30,345 nucleotides of DNA from positions 1 to 30,345 of the forward strand of contig FR895417.1 of NCBI GenBank assembly GCA_000435595.1, written 5' to 3'. Shown piece by piece: positions 8,003 to 15,014 of this stretch; the stretch's first letter is position 1, and the number at the start of each line of letters is the position of its first letter. Made by a program: the position numbers and the translations under genes. Source of the stretch: Firmicutes bacterium CAG:882. Its GTDB lineage: Bacteria; Bacillota; Clostridia; Lachnospirales; Lachnospiraceae. The notes beneath the pieces were generated by a model. The model made no database searches, was not told where the DNA came from, and saw nothing but the letters and a program-made list of their open reading frames with translations.

Positions 8003-11000
8003 TTACTTTCCGCCGTGTACCCTTATTCCCTGGTGTGCATTATCCATGGCAAGCAGTTTTTCGGCACATTCATTATATTTTTCCGTCATTCCGAGCCCCT
8101 TGAAACCTAAGCTCATCATGAACAGACAGTGTTTTTTGTTTCTCTCGTTTAAATTTTCCTCAAAAATTAAGAGGTCAGGGAGCGATACCGCAAAATAATC
8201 GGTCTTTACATCGTCGTCGATATGCTTTTTGCCGTAATCGACAAGCTTGTTAAATCTCACCTGCGCCTGCTCCGTGTCGCCAAGCTTAGCAAACGCAAGT
8301 CCCTGATAGTAAATCATCTCAGGCGGCTGGTCGTTGTAATACATCATTCCGACAGGCTCACTGAGTCCCTTTTCAGCCTTCAAAAGACACTCCTCCGCGT
8401 ACTCCTTCTCTCCAAGTTTATCACATACAACACCGAGAAGATAGTAGAGATTGTTCTCCTGTGCCGACTCGAGCTTGCCCTCGCCGAGATTGTGCGGATA
8501 ATCGCCAACAGCCTGTGTGAGAAGCTTCTTCGCCTCCGCATAATCACCGTCGGCTATTGCCTTTTTAGCAAGCATGTAAAGTGATGTCAAATATTGCGCC
8601 GCAACCTTGCCTTCGCCGCCCTCCCACTGATGGAAATGACGTTTCTCTATAAGCTCAAGCGCCTCCTTGTTTCTGCCGAGCGTATTTAACACGGTCACAT
8701 ACTCGAGGTACATATCGTCCCTGTCGCGCACAAGCTCAAGGTGCTTCTCCATATCGGCAAGACGCTCCTCAAGCGGAAAATTCATTCTTCTCCTAAGCTG
8801 GTCAAGCTCCATGTAAACCCTCGAATCGCTCTCATCAAGCTCAAATGCCTTTAAAAGCTCATCGTAAGCCTTCTGCGGCTCGTTATAGACATTGTAATAC
8901 GCCAGTGTGAGATTTCTGTGAACCGTAGGGAAATCAGGACATTTTTCCCTCGCAAGCTCATAGTCGGCAACAGCCTCTTCGTAAACCCTCTTATCATATA
9001 AAAGACAGCCCAGATAGAAACGCGCCATTCCAAGCCCGAACCTCTCTGCAAGCGATGAAAGTACAATATAGTCCTCCATTCTGTGCGGGAAACAGCCGTC
9101 CGCAACGGCATTTTCGGCGAGCCGTGAATATTTTTCTGCCATACTGCAAAAATCTTCCGGATTTTCATTTCCGGCACTTGTTTTTTTCTCATTATCAAGC
9201 ATCATGTATCCATACGCGATGTAATAATGCACAAGCGGATAAATATTTTTCTCATCAACGCCCTTATTTTTCTGCACCTCAACCCACTCGAGCGCCAAAT
9301 CAATTCCCTGTCTGTAAAGCCCTGCCTCGTAGCAGTCGTTCACAAGCTCTATGAGCGTATTGTGATTGATTTTTTCAGGCTTTCTGTCGTATAAATGGTC
9401 TATGCTTATGCTCTCCGCGCGGAGTGCATCCGCCTCCGCAGCTTTTCCGAGAAGTCTCAATATATTTTCCTTTAACGCCCTCGCCTTCATGCAGTGATAC
9501 TGCCTGAAAATCGACTCGTCAATGTGCTCTAGTGCCGTTCTCAAATCGCCGCGCTTCACATCTATGCAGGCGAGCTCATAAAAGCCGGGTGCCTGAAAGC
9601 TTCCGCCCCATATTGATTTGTAGAATGCGTCGTAAGCCTCGTCGTCCCTGCCCTGATATTTGAGCGAAAGTCCGAGATTGTAGTACGGTTCAAGGTCGTA
9701 AGGGTTAGGGTTTGAGCGGATGGACTTGTCAACCGCCCTCTTAAAATACTTCTGCGCCCCTGCAAAATCACATTTTCTGAGCAGGCAGAGTCCGTAAGCG
9801 TTGTTGAGTCTTATATCAGTCGCATCGCGCCTCAAGCCCTCGAGGTAATAGTCCTCCGCATGGTATGTCGCATGGCGGTACTGCTCGATATGTCTGCCGT
9901 AGAGGAACAAATCCTCCGTCGTTTCGCAGTCCTTCGGGAGCGGTGCAGCCTTGGCAGGCTCCGGAATCGGTGTCTCCTGCTTCTTCGTGAAGGTGTAGGA
10001 AACGAGCTCTCTTCCGTCGGCATCATTAACACTCACCCTGACTCCGAATATAGCATCCTCGTCTTCATTTAACGTATTATCGTTTTTTTCAAATAAATCC
10101 TCCAAGGAAATGTGTGCCTCGTAGGTCTTTGCAGGCGACAAATCAGTCTGCTCAGAAAAAAGCACCATTCCGTCCTTTTCCACCTTTACGGCCGCGCCCT
10201 TCTGCTCTGCCGTCGTGTACGCAAAAATGTTGAGTTTCTTTTCAGTCTCATCAAAGACCGCGTTAACCGCCGCGTCAATAGTCGCATTCTTTATGTAACC
10301 GATGTTTTTATACGGCATAAAATACTGCTTGAAATTCTTCGTCTCCTGCGGAAGCATCCATGTAAAATCAGGCTGGTTGTCCGTGTAACAACCCGTCATG
10401 AGCTCGATATAAGGACCGTCATCGTCCGTTAGTGCCCTGTCCCACGCCTTTCCGAAGTCGCCGCAGCCCCATGTCCACTGCTTCTTGCCCGGCGCAATGT
10501 GATGGTCAGCGACGTGCAGAAGTCCCGCGTGCTTTCCGTAATCGTACTCACCGATAAAGTTGTAATCAGACCTGTACGCCATGTACGAGGTCGGCACGGG
10601 AATGTTTTTGTACTGAGCTATATTTACATGGTCATATTTGTGCTTATAGTAGGTGCCCTCAGCGTAAGGGAAGCTTATGACATCCCTCTTGCCGTGGTCA
10701 TACACCGCGTTGACATCCTCGGGGAATACGGAGATTGTGTCATCATTTACCGCAACCGCAGGGTTCGCCCACCAGAGGAAGGTCTGCGGCACATTCGTCC
10801 TGTTGTAGAGCTTTGCCGACAGCTCGATGTATGCCTTGTCGGGGTAGAGTGTCACGCCAAGCACACCCTCCGTCCTGAACATATTCTCAATCTCGCCCAT
10901 CCAGACGGTCGCACTTCCGTCCTCGTTCTCAGCATAGGAATACTCGACCGCATCAAATGTGCTCGGTCTGTGATGCTGCGGCCAGTTAAACTCAATTCCT

Positions 11001-11338
11001 CCCGAAATCCACGGTCCCGCAAGTCCCACAAGCGCGGGCTTAATCACATGGTTGTAGTATATAAAATCATAGCCGTTGGTCTTATCATAGGCTCTCTGTA
11101 TTCTTCCTCCGAGCTCAGGCAGCATCATGACCTTGATGTAGTCATTCTCAAGGTAGAGTGCCGTGTACTCCTTATCGACCTTCGTGTCGCTTATCTTCTC
11201 AATCACCGTGTGCGGGTATATTCTTCCCGAGCTTCCCTGATACACTCTCTTCTCAAGGAACATCGGGTTCTTGTCAGGCTTGCCAGCCTCGTAGGTTGGG
11301 ATTATGACCTTTTCTTCCCAGACATGTACTCTGTTCAT
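8003..11338 (-). CDS. DUF5107 domain protein with C-terminal TPR repeats
   Basis: 1111 aa, cytosolic. Residues ~1-370 form a beta-rich domain (YTALYLENDYIKVMMLPELGGRI, GGIEFNWPQHHRP, FLWWANPAVAV, KQWTWGCGDFGKAWDRALTDDDG) with the look of the galactose-mutarotase/glycosidase supersandwich and matching what is catalogued as DUF5107. From ~510 to ~1100 there are many TPR units (for example NAYGLCLLRKCDFAGAQKYF, YYNLGLSLKYQGRDDEAYDA, YYLLGVVCDKLGEKEYAEEC). Proteins of this plan recur next to glycosidase genes, but no reaction is assigned that I can vouch for; a glycosidase or carbohydrate-handling scaffold is possible. The start at 11338 has GGAGG 7 nt upstream; a longer reading enters the palindromic element and is rejected. 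First gene of the operon. Confidence 0.85.
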   Translation of the reverse strand: MNRVHVWEEKVIIPTYEAGKPDKNPMFLEKRVYQGSSGRIYPHTVIEKISDTKVDKEYTALYLENDYIKVMMLPELGGRIQRAYDKTNGYDFIYYNHVIKPALVGLAGPWISGGIEFNWPQHHRPSTFDAVEYSYAENEDGSATVWMGEIENMFRTEGVLGVTLYPDKAYIELSAKLYNRTNVPQTFLWWANPAVAVNDDTISVFPEDVNAVYDHGKRDVISFPYAEGTYYKHKYDHVNIAQYKNIPVPTSYMAYRSDYNFIGEYDYGKHAGLLHVADHHIAPGKKQWTWGCGDFGKAWDRALTDDDGPYIELMTGCYTDNQPDFTWMLPQETKNFKQYFMPYKNIGYIKNATIDAAVNAVFDETEKKLNIFAYTTAEQKGAAVKVEKDGMVLFSEQTDLSPAKTYEAHISLEDLFEKNDNTLNEDEDAIFGVRVSVNDADGRELVSYTFTKKQETPIPEPAKAAPLPKDCETTEDLFLYGRHIEQYRHATYHAEDYYLEGLRRDATDIRLNNAYGLCLLRKCDFAGAQKYFKRAVDKSIRSNPNPYDLEPYYNLGLSLKYQGRDDEAYDAFYKSIWGGSFQAPGFYELACIDVKRGDLRTALEHIDESIFRQYHCMKARALKENILRLLGKAAEADALRAESISIDHLYDRKPEKINHNTLIELVNDCYEAGLYRQGIDLALEWVEVQKNKGVDEKNIYPLVHYYIAYGYMMLDNEKKTSAGNENPEDFCSMAEKYSRLAENAVADGCFPHRMEDYIVLSSLAERFGLGMARFYLGCLLYDKRVYEEAVADYELAREKCPDFPTVHRNLTLAYYNVYNEPQKAYDELLKAFELDESDSRVYMELDQLRRRMNFPLEERLADMEKHLELVRDRDDMYLEYVTVLNTLGRNKEALELIEKRHFHQWEGGEGKVAAQYLTSLYMLAKKAIADGDYAEAKKLLTQAVGDYPHNLGEGKLESAQENNLYYLLGVVCDKLGEKEYAEECLLKAEKGLSEPVGMMYYNDQPPEMIYYQGLAFAKLGDTEQAQVRFNKLVDYGKKHIDDDVKTDYFAVSLPDLLIFEENLNERNKKHCLFMMSLGFKGLGMTEKYNECAEKLLAMDNAHQGIRVHGGK

Positions 11339-11364
11339 GTAAGCACCTCCAAATATATTCACGT

Positions 11365-11731
11365 ATGCTGCGGATAAAAAACAGGACAGATAACTCATAA
11401 AATCAATACATATTAAATGTATTTTATAAATGTATAATTACTTGTATTTATCCATATCAGCTCCCTTGTACGAAGCAAGATGTTCTAACGGCTCTGATAA
11501 ATGCTCTGCAATCTGCCGCCAACGATGCCAAACGGTCATCCATGACCTATGGCATCTAAGTCAGCATCCTTGCTGACTTTGGCTGTTCACTGTGCAGAGC
11601 CATAAGAACATCTAAGCTTCTCCCCAAAGTCGTGATATGAATAAATACAGTAATCATACTTTTTATATGCTTCTTAAAATATGTTTTGATATATTGTTTT
11701 TCTATTCTGTCTTATTTTTTATCCGCAGCAT
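11365..11731 (-). repeat. Palindromic element 1 carrying a TwoAYGGAY RNA core
   Basis: A 367-bp imperfect palindrome. The 25-bp termini at 11365-11389 and 11707-11731 are inverted repeats with two mismatches (both contain TGCTGCGGATAAAAAA in the minus sense). Inner A/T-rich arms (~11425-11457 and ~11631-11660) also pair and end in CATATCA. The centre contains the structured core annotated separately. The left end lies only 27 bp upstream of the DUF5107 start codon, so the element forms the leader region of that operon. Confidence 0.8.
11472..11620 (-). ncRNA. TwoAYGGAY-type structured RNA, copy 1
   Basis: Read on the minus strand, an outer helix GAAGC-AGATGTTCT pairs with AGAACATCT-GCTTC, then GGCTCTG with CAGAGCC. 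Inside are two adjacent hairpins: AAGTCAGC-AAGGAT-GCTGACTT (11558-11579) and GATGCCA-ta-GGTC-ATGGAT-GACC-gtt-TGGCATC (11524-11556). The paired terminal loops of form ANGGAY are the hallmark of the TwoAYGGAY motif, a conserved RNA of unknown function described by comparative genomics in Clostridia, Gammaproteobacteria and gut metagenomes. GCCA and TGGC close the two-hairpin junction. It is transcribed toward the DUF5107 operon if active. The name is assigned from memory of the motif, not by a covariance search. Confidence 0.75.
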
Positions 11732-11775
11732 CTATCTAGTTTGTTCCGAGTATATGATACTACTTTCCGGTGCGG

Positions 11776-11804
11776 TTGACATTGCTGTCATTTGCTGTTA
11801 TATT
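11776..11804 (+). promoter_or_regulatory. Sigma-A promoter with overlapping palindrome, drives copy 2 RNA and the AraC gene
   Basis: TTGACA at 11776-11781, a 17-nt spacer, then TATATT at 11799-11804: 6/6 and 5/6 matches to the consensus. The predicted start near 11811 precedes palindromic element 2, so the RNA lies in a leader of roughly 380 nt for the AraC-type regulator, or is made as a separate RNA. TGACA-TTGC-TGTCA (11777-11790), an inverted repeat, overlaps the -35 box and is a plausible operator. Confidence 0.65.
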
Positions 11805-11844
11805 TATAAAAATTGCTCTTATACTTGCATTAATACGCTATATG

Positions 11845-12147
11845 GATTCAGATGTAAAAACATGCTTTCACAGGCTTAATATATGTCATGTTATATCTAT
11901 GTATATCACGACTTTTGGAAGAAGCTTAGTTATTCTTATGGCTCTGCTTAAAATGCAGCCACAGACGGCATGGATGCCGGCTGAGTTGCAGACAGCCATG
12001 GAGGGCTGATTCTGCAACGGTGGCGGAAATATAAGAAGGCTTTACAGAGACATTAGAATAACTTGCTTCGTACAACGGAGATGATATACATAGATATAAC
12101 GTGACATACATATAAAAAGCAAAGCTGCATGTTTTTACACCTGAATC
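11845..12147 (+). repeat. Palindromic element 2 carrying a TwoAYGGAY RNA core
   Basis: A 303-bp imperfect palindrome. The termini are GATTCAGATGTAAAAAC (11845-11861) and GTTTTTACACCTGAATC (12131-12147). Long A/T-rich arms follow, ending in GTTATATCTATGTATATCA on the left and its near-perfect reverse complement on the right (12081-12100 region). The flanks of the core, CACGACTTTTGG and CTTGCTTCGTACAA, are shared with element 1 in opposite orientation. It lies about 46 bp before the AraC regulator start. Confidence 0.8.
11921..12069 (+). ncRNA. TwoAYGGAY-type structured RNA, copy 2
   Basis: The outer helix GAAGC-AGTTATTCT (11921-11936) pairs with AGAATAACT-GCTTC (12055-12069); GCCA (11958-11961) pairs with TGGC (12021-12024) to close the junction. 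Hairpin 1 is CAG-a-CGGC-ATGGAT-GCCG-g-CTG (11962-11983) and hairpin 2 is GTTGCAG-a-CAGCC-ATGGAG-GGCTG-att-CTGCAAC (11985-12018). The same architecture appears in copy 1 with different paired bases, which is covariation supporting the fold. Besides the two loops, GGA also occurs in TTTTGGAAG and CAACGGAG at the junction flanks. A strong promoter lies upstream. Function unknown; CsrA binding is only a hypothesis. Confidence 0.78.
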
Positions 12148-12193
12148 TGACATAAATAATAAATTTTAGCGTGAACATGAATGGAGATTCCGC

Positions 12194-13051
12194 ATGAGAA
12201 CAAGCGAAGAACTGGTAAAATACACATCCGAATATTTTATATACACTCCGACTCAGGAGGCTGTGTCGTCATTTGTTTATCCTGTGTGTATCGGACATTT
12301 TGTGTACTGTGCGGGATACGCGCTTAACAGAAACAGCTACGACAGCATCCTTATTATGTATGTGCGCTCCGGTAGCTGCACGGTGCACTCTTCGGGAAGT
12401 GACGTCAAAGTGACATCAGGGCAAGCGGTTTTGATAAATTGCTATGAACCTCACGGTTATGAGAGCAACGAGGGCTGGGAGGCTGACTGGATTCACATTG
12501 ACGGAGCCGCCGCCGTGAAATACTACGAATATCTGAGCAGAATATATTACAGTGCCACCCCTGTTTTTTGCGGAGAACCGACAGGGCTTGCCACTCTCGT
12601 AGCTGCGTTTTCGTGCGGAAAAATTCCTGCCGAGGCATCCATGTCCATGACTATAACGGAAATGCTCGCCGACTTTTCGCGTGGAGCAGAAGATAAAAGC
12701 AATGACAATAAAGACACAGCACTATCTTCCGTCAATAACAAGGATTCAATATCGGCTGTCACAAGCTACATCAATTCGCATTTTGCTAAGGAGCTGTCCG
12801 TGGATGACCTTGCAGCACTCGCAAGCCTGAGCCGCTTTTATTTTATACGCCTCTTTAAAAAACGCACGGGCTGTACGCCGCACGAATACCTCATAAGCAC
12901 ACGCTTAAATCACGCCAAATACCTTTTAAAGAACACCAATCTCACAATAAAAGAAATCTGCTTTGCCAGCGGATTCGCCGACGAAAGCAGATTTTGTACT
13001 TGTTTTCGTGATTGTGAAGGGGTTAGACCTTCGGAATATAGAGAAAAATAA
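12194..13051 (+). CDS. AraC family transcriptional regulator
   Basis: 285 aa. The N-terminal half (~20-130) is a cupin-like sugar-sensing domain (ILIMYVRSGSCTVHSSG, then GQAVLINCYEPHGYES). The C-terminal ~100 residues (~184-285) contain two helix-turn-helix units: LSVDDLAALASLSRFYFIRLF with the following FKKRTGCTPHEYL, and LTIKEICFASGFADESRFCT with FRDCEGVRPSEY. Such proteins usually activate carbohydrate genes when the effector is bound. GGAG lies 7 nt before the ATG. It is divergent from the DUF5107-GH35-GH31 operon, its most likely target, and its leader contains TwoAYGGAY RNA copy 2, so expression may also be controlled after transcription. Confidence 0.92.
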   Translation: MRTSEELVKYTSEYFIYTPTQEAVSSFVYPVCIGHFVYCAGYALNRNSYDSILIMYVRSGSCTVHSSGSDVKVTSGQAVLINCYEPHGYESNEGWEADWIHIDGAAAVKYYEYLSRIYYSATPVFCGEPTGLATLVAAFSCGKIPAEASMSMTITEMLADFSRGAEDKSNDNKDTALSSVNNKDSISAVTSYINSHFAKELSVDDLAALASLSRFYFIRLFKKRTGCTPHEYLISTRLNHAKYLLKNTNLTIKEICFASGFADESRFCTCFRDCEGVRPSEYREK

Positions 13052-13068
13052 TGCCTTTTAGGCATCCT
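13046..13068. terminator. Tiny convergent hairpin spanning both stop codons
   Basis: ATGCC-TTTTA-GGCAT sits in the 6-bp gap between the AraC and C_GCAxxG_C_C genes and overlaps the latter's stop. The stem is only 5 bp and the T-run short, so it is at best a weak terminator. Confidence 0.25.
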
Positions 13069-13450
13069 GATTAAGTTCTTTTTCAAGAAGCCACGCCGCA
13101 TCCCTCACACAGTCGATGCACTCGCGCTTCACAACACCGTCCTCAATTCCCTTTAACTCCTTACATATAACCGTGCCGTTCTGAGCCTTAAAAGCCGTGA
13201 TAATATTCCTTGCGCTCTTCATCGTCTTCTGCGGATTCTTGTTGATTGCTCCGAGCACATTCACAGCCCCGATAATCGCGCCGCAGGTCGCCTCCATGCT
13301 CGCACCGATTCCGACCGCAAAGCCCTGATTTAAGCTTCTCATCGTCTCCTCGTCAAGTCCCGCGAGGTCGCAGTAGATACATGCAACCGCCTGTGCGCAG
13401 TTAAAACCGCACATCTTTTTCTCTGCCGCTTTTTCAACTCTTGTCTCCAT
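13058..13450 (-). CDS. C_GCAxxG_C_C family protein
   Basis: 130 aa, typical length. Conserved cysteines are in place: CGFNCAQAV near the start, ATCGAIIGAVNVLG in the middle (the GCAxxG-like block), and a final ICKEL...ECIDCVRDAA with the C_C pair. The family is thought to bind a metal or Fe-S centre and is often found near electron-transfer proteins, but its reaction is unknown. The ATG at 13450 has GAGAGGA 6-7 nt upstream; an earlier in-frame ATG 42 bp upstream lacks a ribosome site. The gene converges with the AraC gene and follows the deacetylase remnant. Confidence 0.9.
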   Translation of the reverse strand: METRVEKAAEKKMCGFNCAQAVACIYCDLAGLDEETMRSLNQGFAVGIGASMEATCGAIIGAVNVLGAINKNPQKTMKSARNIITAFKAQNGTVICKELKGIEDGVVKRECIDCVRDAAWLLEKELNQDA

Positions 13451-13501
13451 GTCAATCCTCTCTTTCCGTGAAATTAATGTGGATACTTTCACCCGTATTT
13501 T

Positions 13502-13716
13502 CTAATTGACTTCCGAATATATCGTATTCCTCTCAGGTCTTACCCCGCTCTTTTTAAACAAATCTCGTATCGTCACGAACTCATAGCCCTGCCTTTTAAG
13601 CTCGTGAATTATCGTCTCGATTGCCTCGACAGTCTGCACATTTCCCTGCATGTCGTGCATGAGAATTATAAAGCCCGGTCTCGCCTGCTCCAATATTCTC
13701 CTCGCGTTATTATAAG
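13502..13716 (-). pseudogene. Polysaccharide deacetylase, 3' remnant
   Basis: About 70 residues matching the C-terminal end of NodB-type polysaccharide deacetylases: NNARRILEQARPGFIILMHD followed by VEAIETIIHELKRQGYEFVT and IRDLFKKSG. Full proteins need the upstream TFDDG and HxxxH metal motifs, which are absent. The reading frame runs back to the terminus of palindromic element 3 and hits a TGA inside it (TTT TGA CAC CTG AAT). The missing N-terminal part is not found on the other side of the element, where degV lies, so the gene was truncated with loss of DNA. The remaining piece is presumably inactive. Confidence 0.8.
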
Positions 13717-13889
13717 GATTCAGGTGTCAAAACGTGCTCTATGAACTTAATCGTGTATAGCATGTTATATTTATGCATATCACGACTTTTGGAACAACTT
13801 GCTTCGCACAACAGAGCTGATATGTATAACTATAACATGCTATACACTTTTAAAATAAATCAGGATGTTTTGACACCTGAATCTTATAA
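13711..13889 (+). repeat. Palindromic element 3, without the RNA core
   Basis: 179 bp. Termini GATTCAGGTGTCAAAAC (13717-13733) and its perfect reverse complement (13867-13883); second paired block GTGTATAGCATGTTATA (13753-13769) with its reverse complement on the right arm (~13830-13851), separated by a non-pairing 19-nt stretch on each side. The centre CATATCACGACTTTTGGAA...AACTTGCTTCG is the flank sequence of elements 1 and 2 joined directly, with the ~130-nt structured core missing. It lies 17 bp past the degV stop and abuts the broken deacetylase; it could also act as a transcription barrier. Confidence 0.85.
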
Positions 13890-13906
13890 GGCAAAAACCG
13901 CATCCT

Positions 13907-14782
13907 TTAGAATGCTTTCCTGAGTATTCCAACTCCGAGCGGATAAGGTCCCGTGTGAACCGCTATGGTCGCACCTATCTGAAATATGTCGATGTCGTTT
14001 CTTCCGGTGTCAGCCTGAACCATATCACGGAAGCGTACCGCCTCCTCCTCATCGTAGCCGAAGCCGACGACAATCACATAGTCGTCAATGTTCTCACCCG
14101 TCTCGGCAAAGTACTTGTGCATGAGGTCGATGACCTTGAGCATGGACTTCTTTCTTCCATGCGCTATTCCGCCGGAGAAGATTTCTCCCTCCTTAAGAAT
14201 GATCATAGGCTTGAGTCCGAGCGTTCCCGCGATTATTCCCGCTGTCTTTCCCGCTCTTCCGCCATGCACAAGATAGTCCATTGAGCCGACTGTGAACAGT
14301 ATTCTCGAATGAGGTATAATCTCGTTAAGTCTCTTTACCGTATCGGAAAGGCTCCAGCCCGCATCACGCATCCTTGCAGCCTCAAGCGTGAATATTCCCT
14401 GCAGCACCGTGTTAACCTGCGTATCCATGACCTCGATAACCGCATCAGGGTAATCCTCAAGAATCATGTTCTTCGCGTTCATAGCCGAGTTGTAGGAGCC
14501 TGAGAACTTCGTAGTTATGCAGAGGCAGAGAATCTCCTCGTCTTTTTCCACATAAGGCATGAATGCCTTCACATAGTCATCCACAGACGGCATTGACGAC
14601 TTAGGATATACGCCCTTGTCCCTCACCATTCTCTCATAGAAATCGCGGATTCCTATGTCCACAATCTCTCTGTCATACTGCTTCTCATCAATCGAGACAT
14701 AAAAAGGTACGACATCAATATTATATTGTTTTGCGCGCTCCGTGCCTAAGTCACAGGAACCATCTGAAATTATACGAAACAT
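13907..14782 (-). CDS. DegV family fatty-acid-binding protein
   Basis: 291 aa, full length. Clear family features: MFRIISDGSCDLGTERAKQYNIDVVPFYV at the start, then PKSSMPSVDDY, CLCITTKFSGSYNSAMNAK (the SGTYNSA-like lipid headgroup motif), MDTQVNTVLQG, and VGSMDYLVHGGRAGKTAG with LGLKPMI. DegV/FakB proteins bind fatty acids for activation by the kinase FakA; no fakA is in the window. The ribosome site GAGG lies 6 nt before the ATG. It follows the Cys-rich small protein by 52 bp. Confidence 0.93.
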   Translation of the reverse strand: MFRIISDGSCDLGTERAKQYNIDVVPFYVSIDEKQYDREIVDIGIRDFYERMVRDKGVYPKSSMPSVDDYVKAFMPYVEKDEEILCLCITTKFSGSYNSAMNAKNMILEDYPDAVIEVMDTQVNTVLQGIFTLEAARMRDAGWSLSDTVKRLNEIIPHSRILFTVGSMDYLVHGGRAGKTAGIIAGTLGLKPMIILKEGEIFSGGIAHGRKKSMLKVIDLMHKYFAETGENIDDYVIVVGFGYDEEEAVRFRDMVQADTGRNDIDIFQIGATIAVHTGPYPLGVGILRKAF

Positions 14783-14834
14783 AAATTACCTCATCTTTTA
14801 TTGAATACTTTTATAAATGGTAAGCCATTTAAGC

Positions 14835-15014
14835 TTACATCTGTTTTCTTACCACCGCATACTCGTCGTTCATCGAAAAGTAAGCGCAGGCGTCGTTGGT
14901 GCCCTGAAGGAACTTCACAAGATCGTCCTCATCCAAATCCATGTCGCACACATAACACTCCGACTCCTCATCATATACATAATAACTGCACATATCACAA
15001 TTCGTAGCTGCCAT
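14835..15014 (-). CDS. Small Cys-rich protein (DUF6472-like)
   Basis: 59 aa with two CxxC pairs (Cys6/Cys9 in NCDMCSYY and Cys20/Cys23 in ECYVCDMD) plus Cys43 in DACAYFSM, an acidic middle (DLDEDDLVKFL) and a conserved-looking end. It suggests a small zinc- or Fe-S-binding protein of the kind common in Lachnospiraceae; I believe it matches DUF6472. GGAGG lies 6 nt before the ATG at 15014. The first 20 bp overlap the 3' end of the upstream SGNH hydrolase gene in another frame, implying coupled translation. Function unknown. Confidence 0.8.
   Translation of the reverse strand: MAATNCDMCSYYVYDEESECYVCDMDLDEDDLVKFLQGTNDACAYFSMNDEYAVVRKQM

Noticed and set aside
10499..11377. Plus-strand open frame of 292 codons
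   Set aside because: Antisense to the DUF5107 domain and lacks a ribosome site.
11339..11398. Longer N-terminus for the DUF5107 protein
   Set aside because: It would read into the terminus of palindromic element 1, and the GGAGG 7 nt before 11338 supports the shorter form.
11365..11731. Elements 1 and 2 as simple bidirectional terminators
   Set aside because: No T-runs follow the helices, and the covarying two-hairpin core is more complex than a terminator needs.
11770..12009. Small plus-strand frame through element 2
   Set aside because: It passes through the palindrome arm and RNA helices; no ribosome site and the sequence constraint is structural rather than coding.
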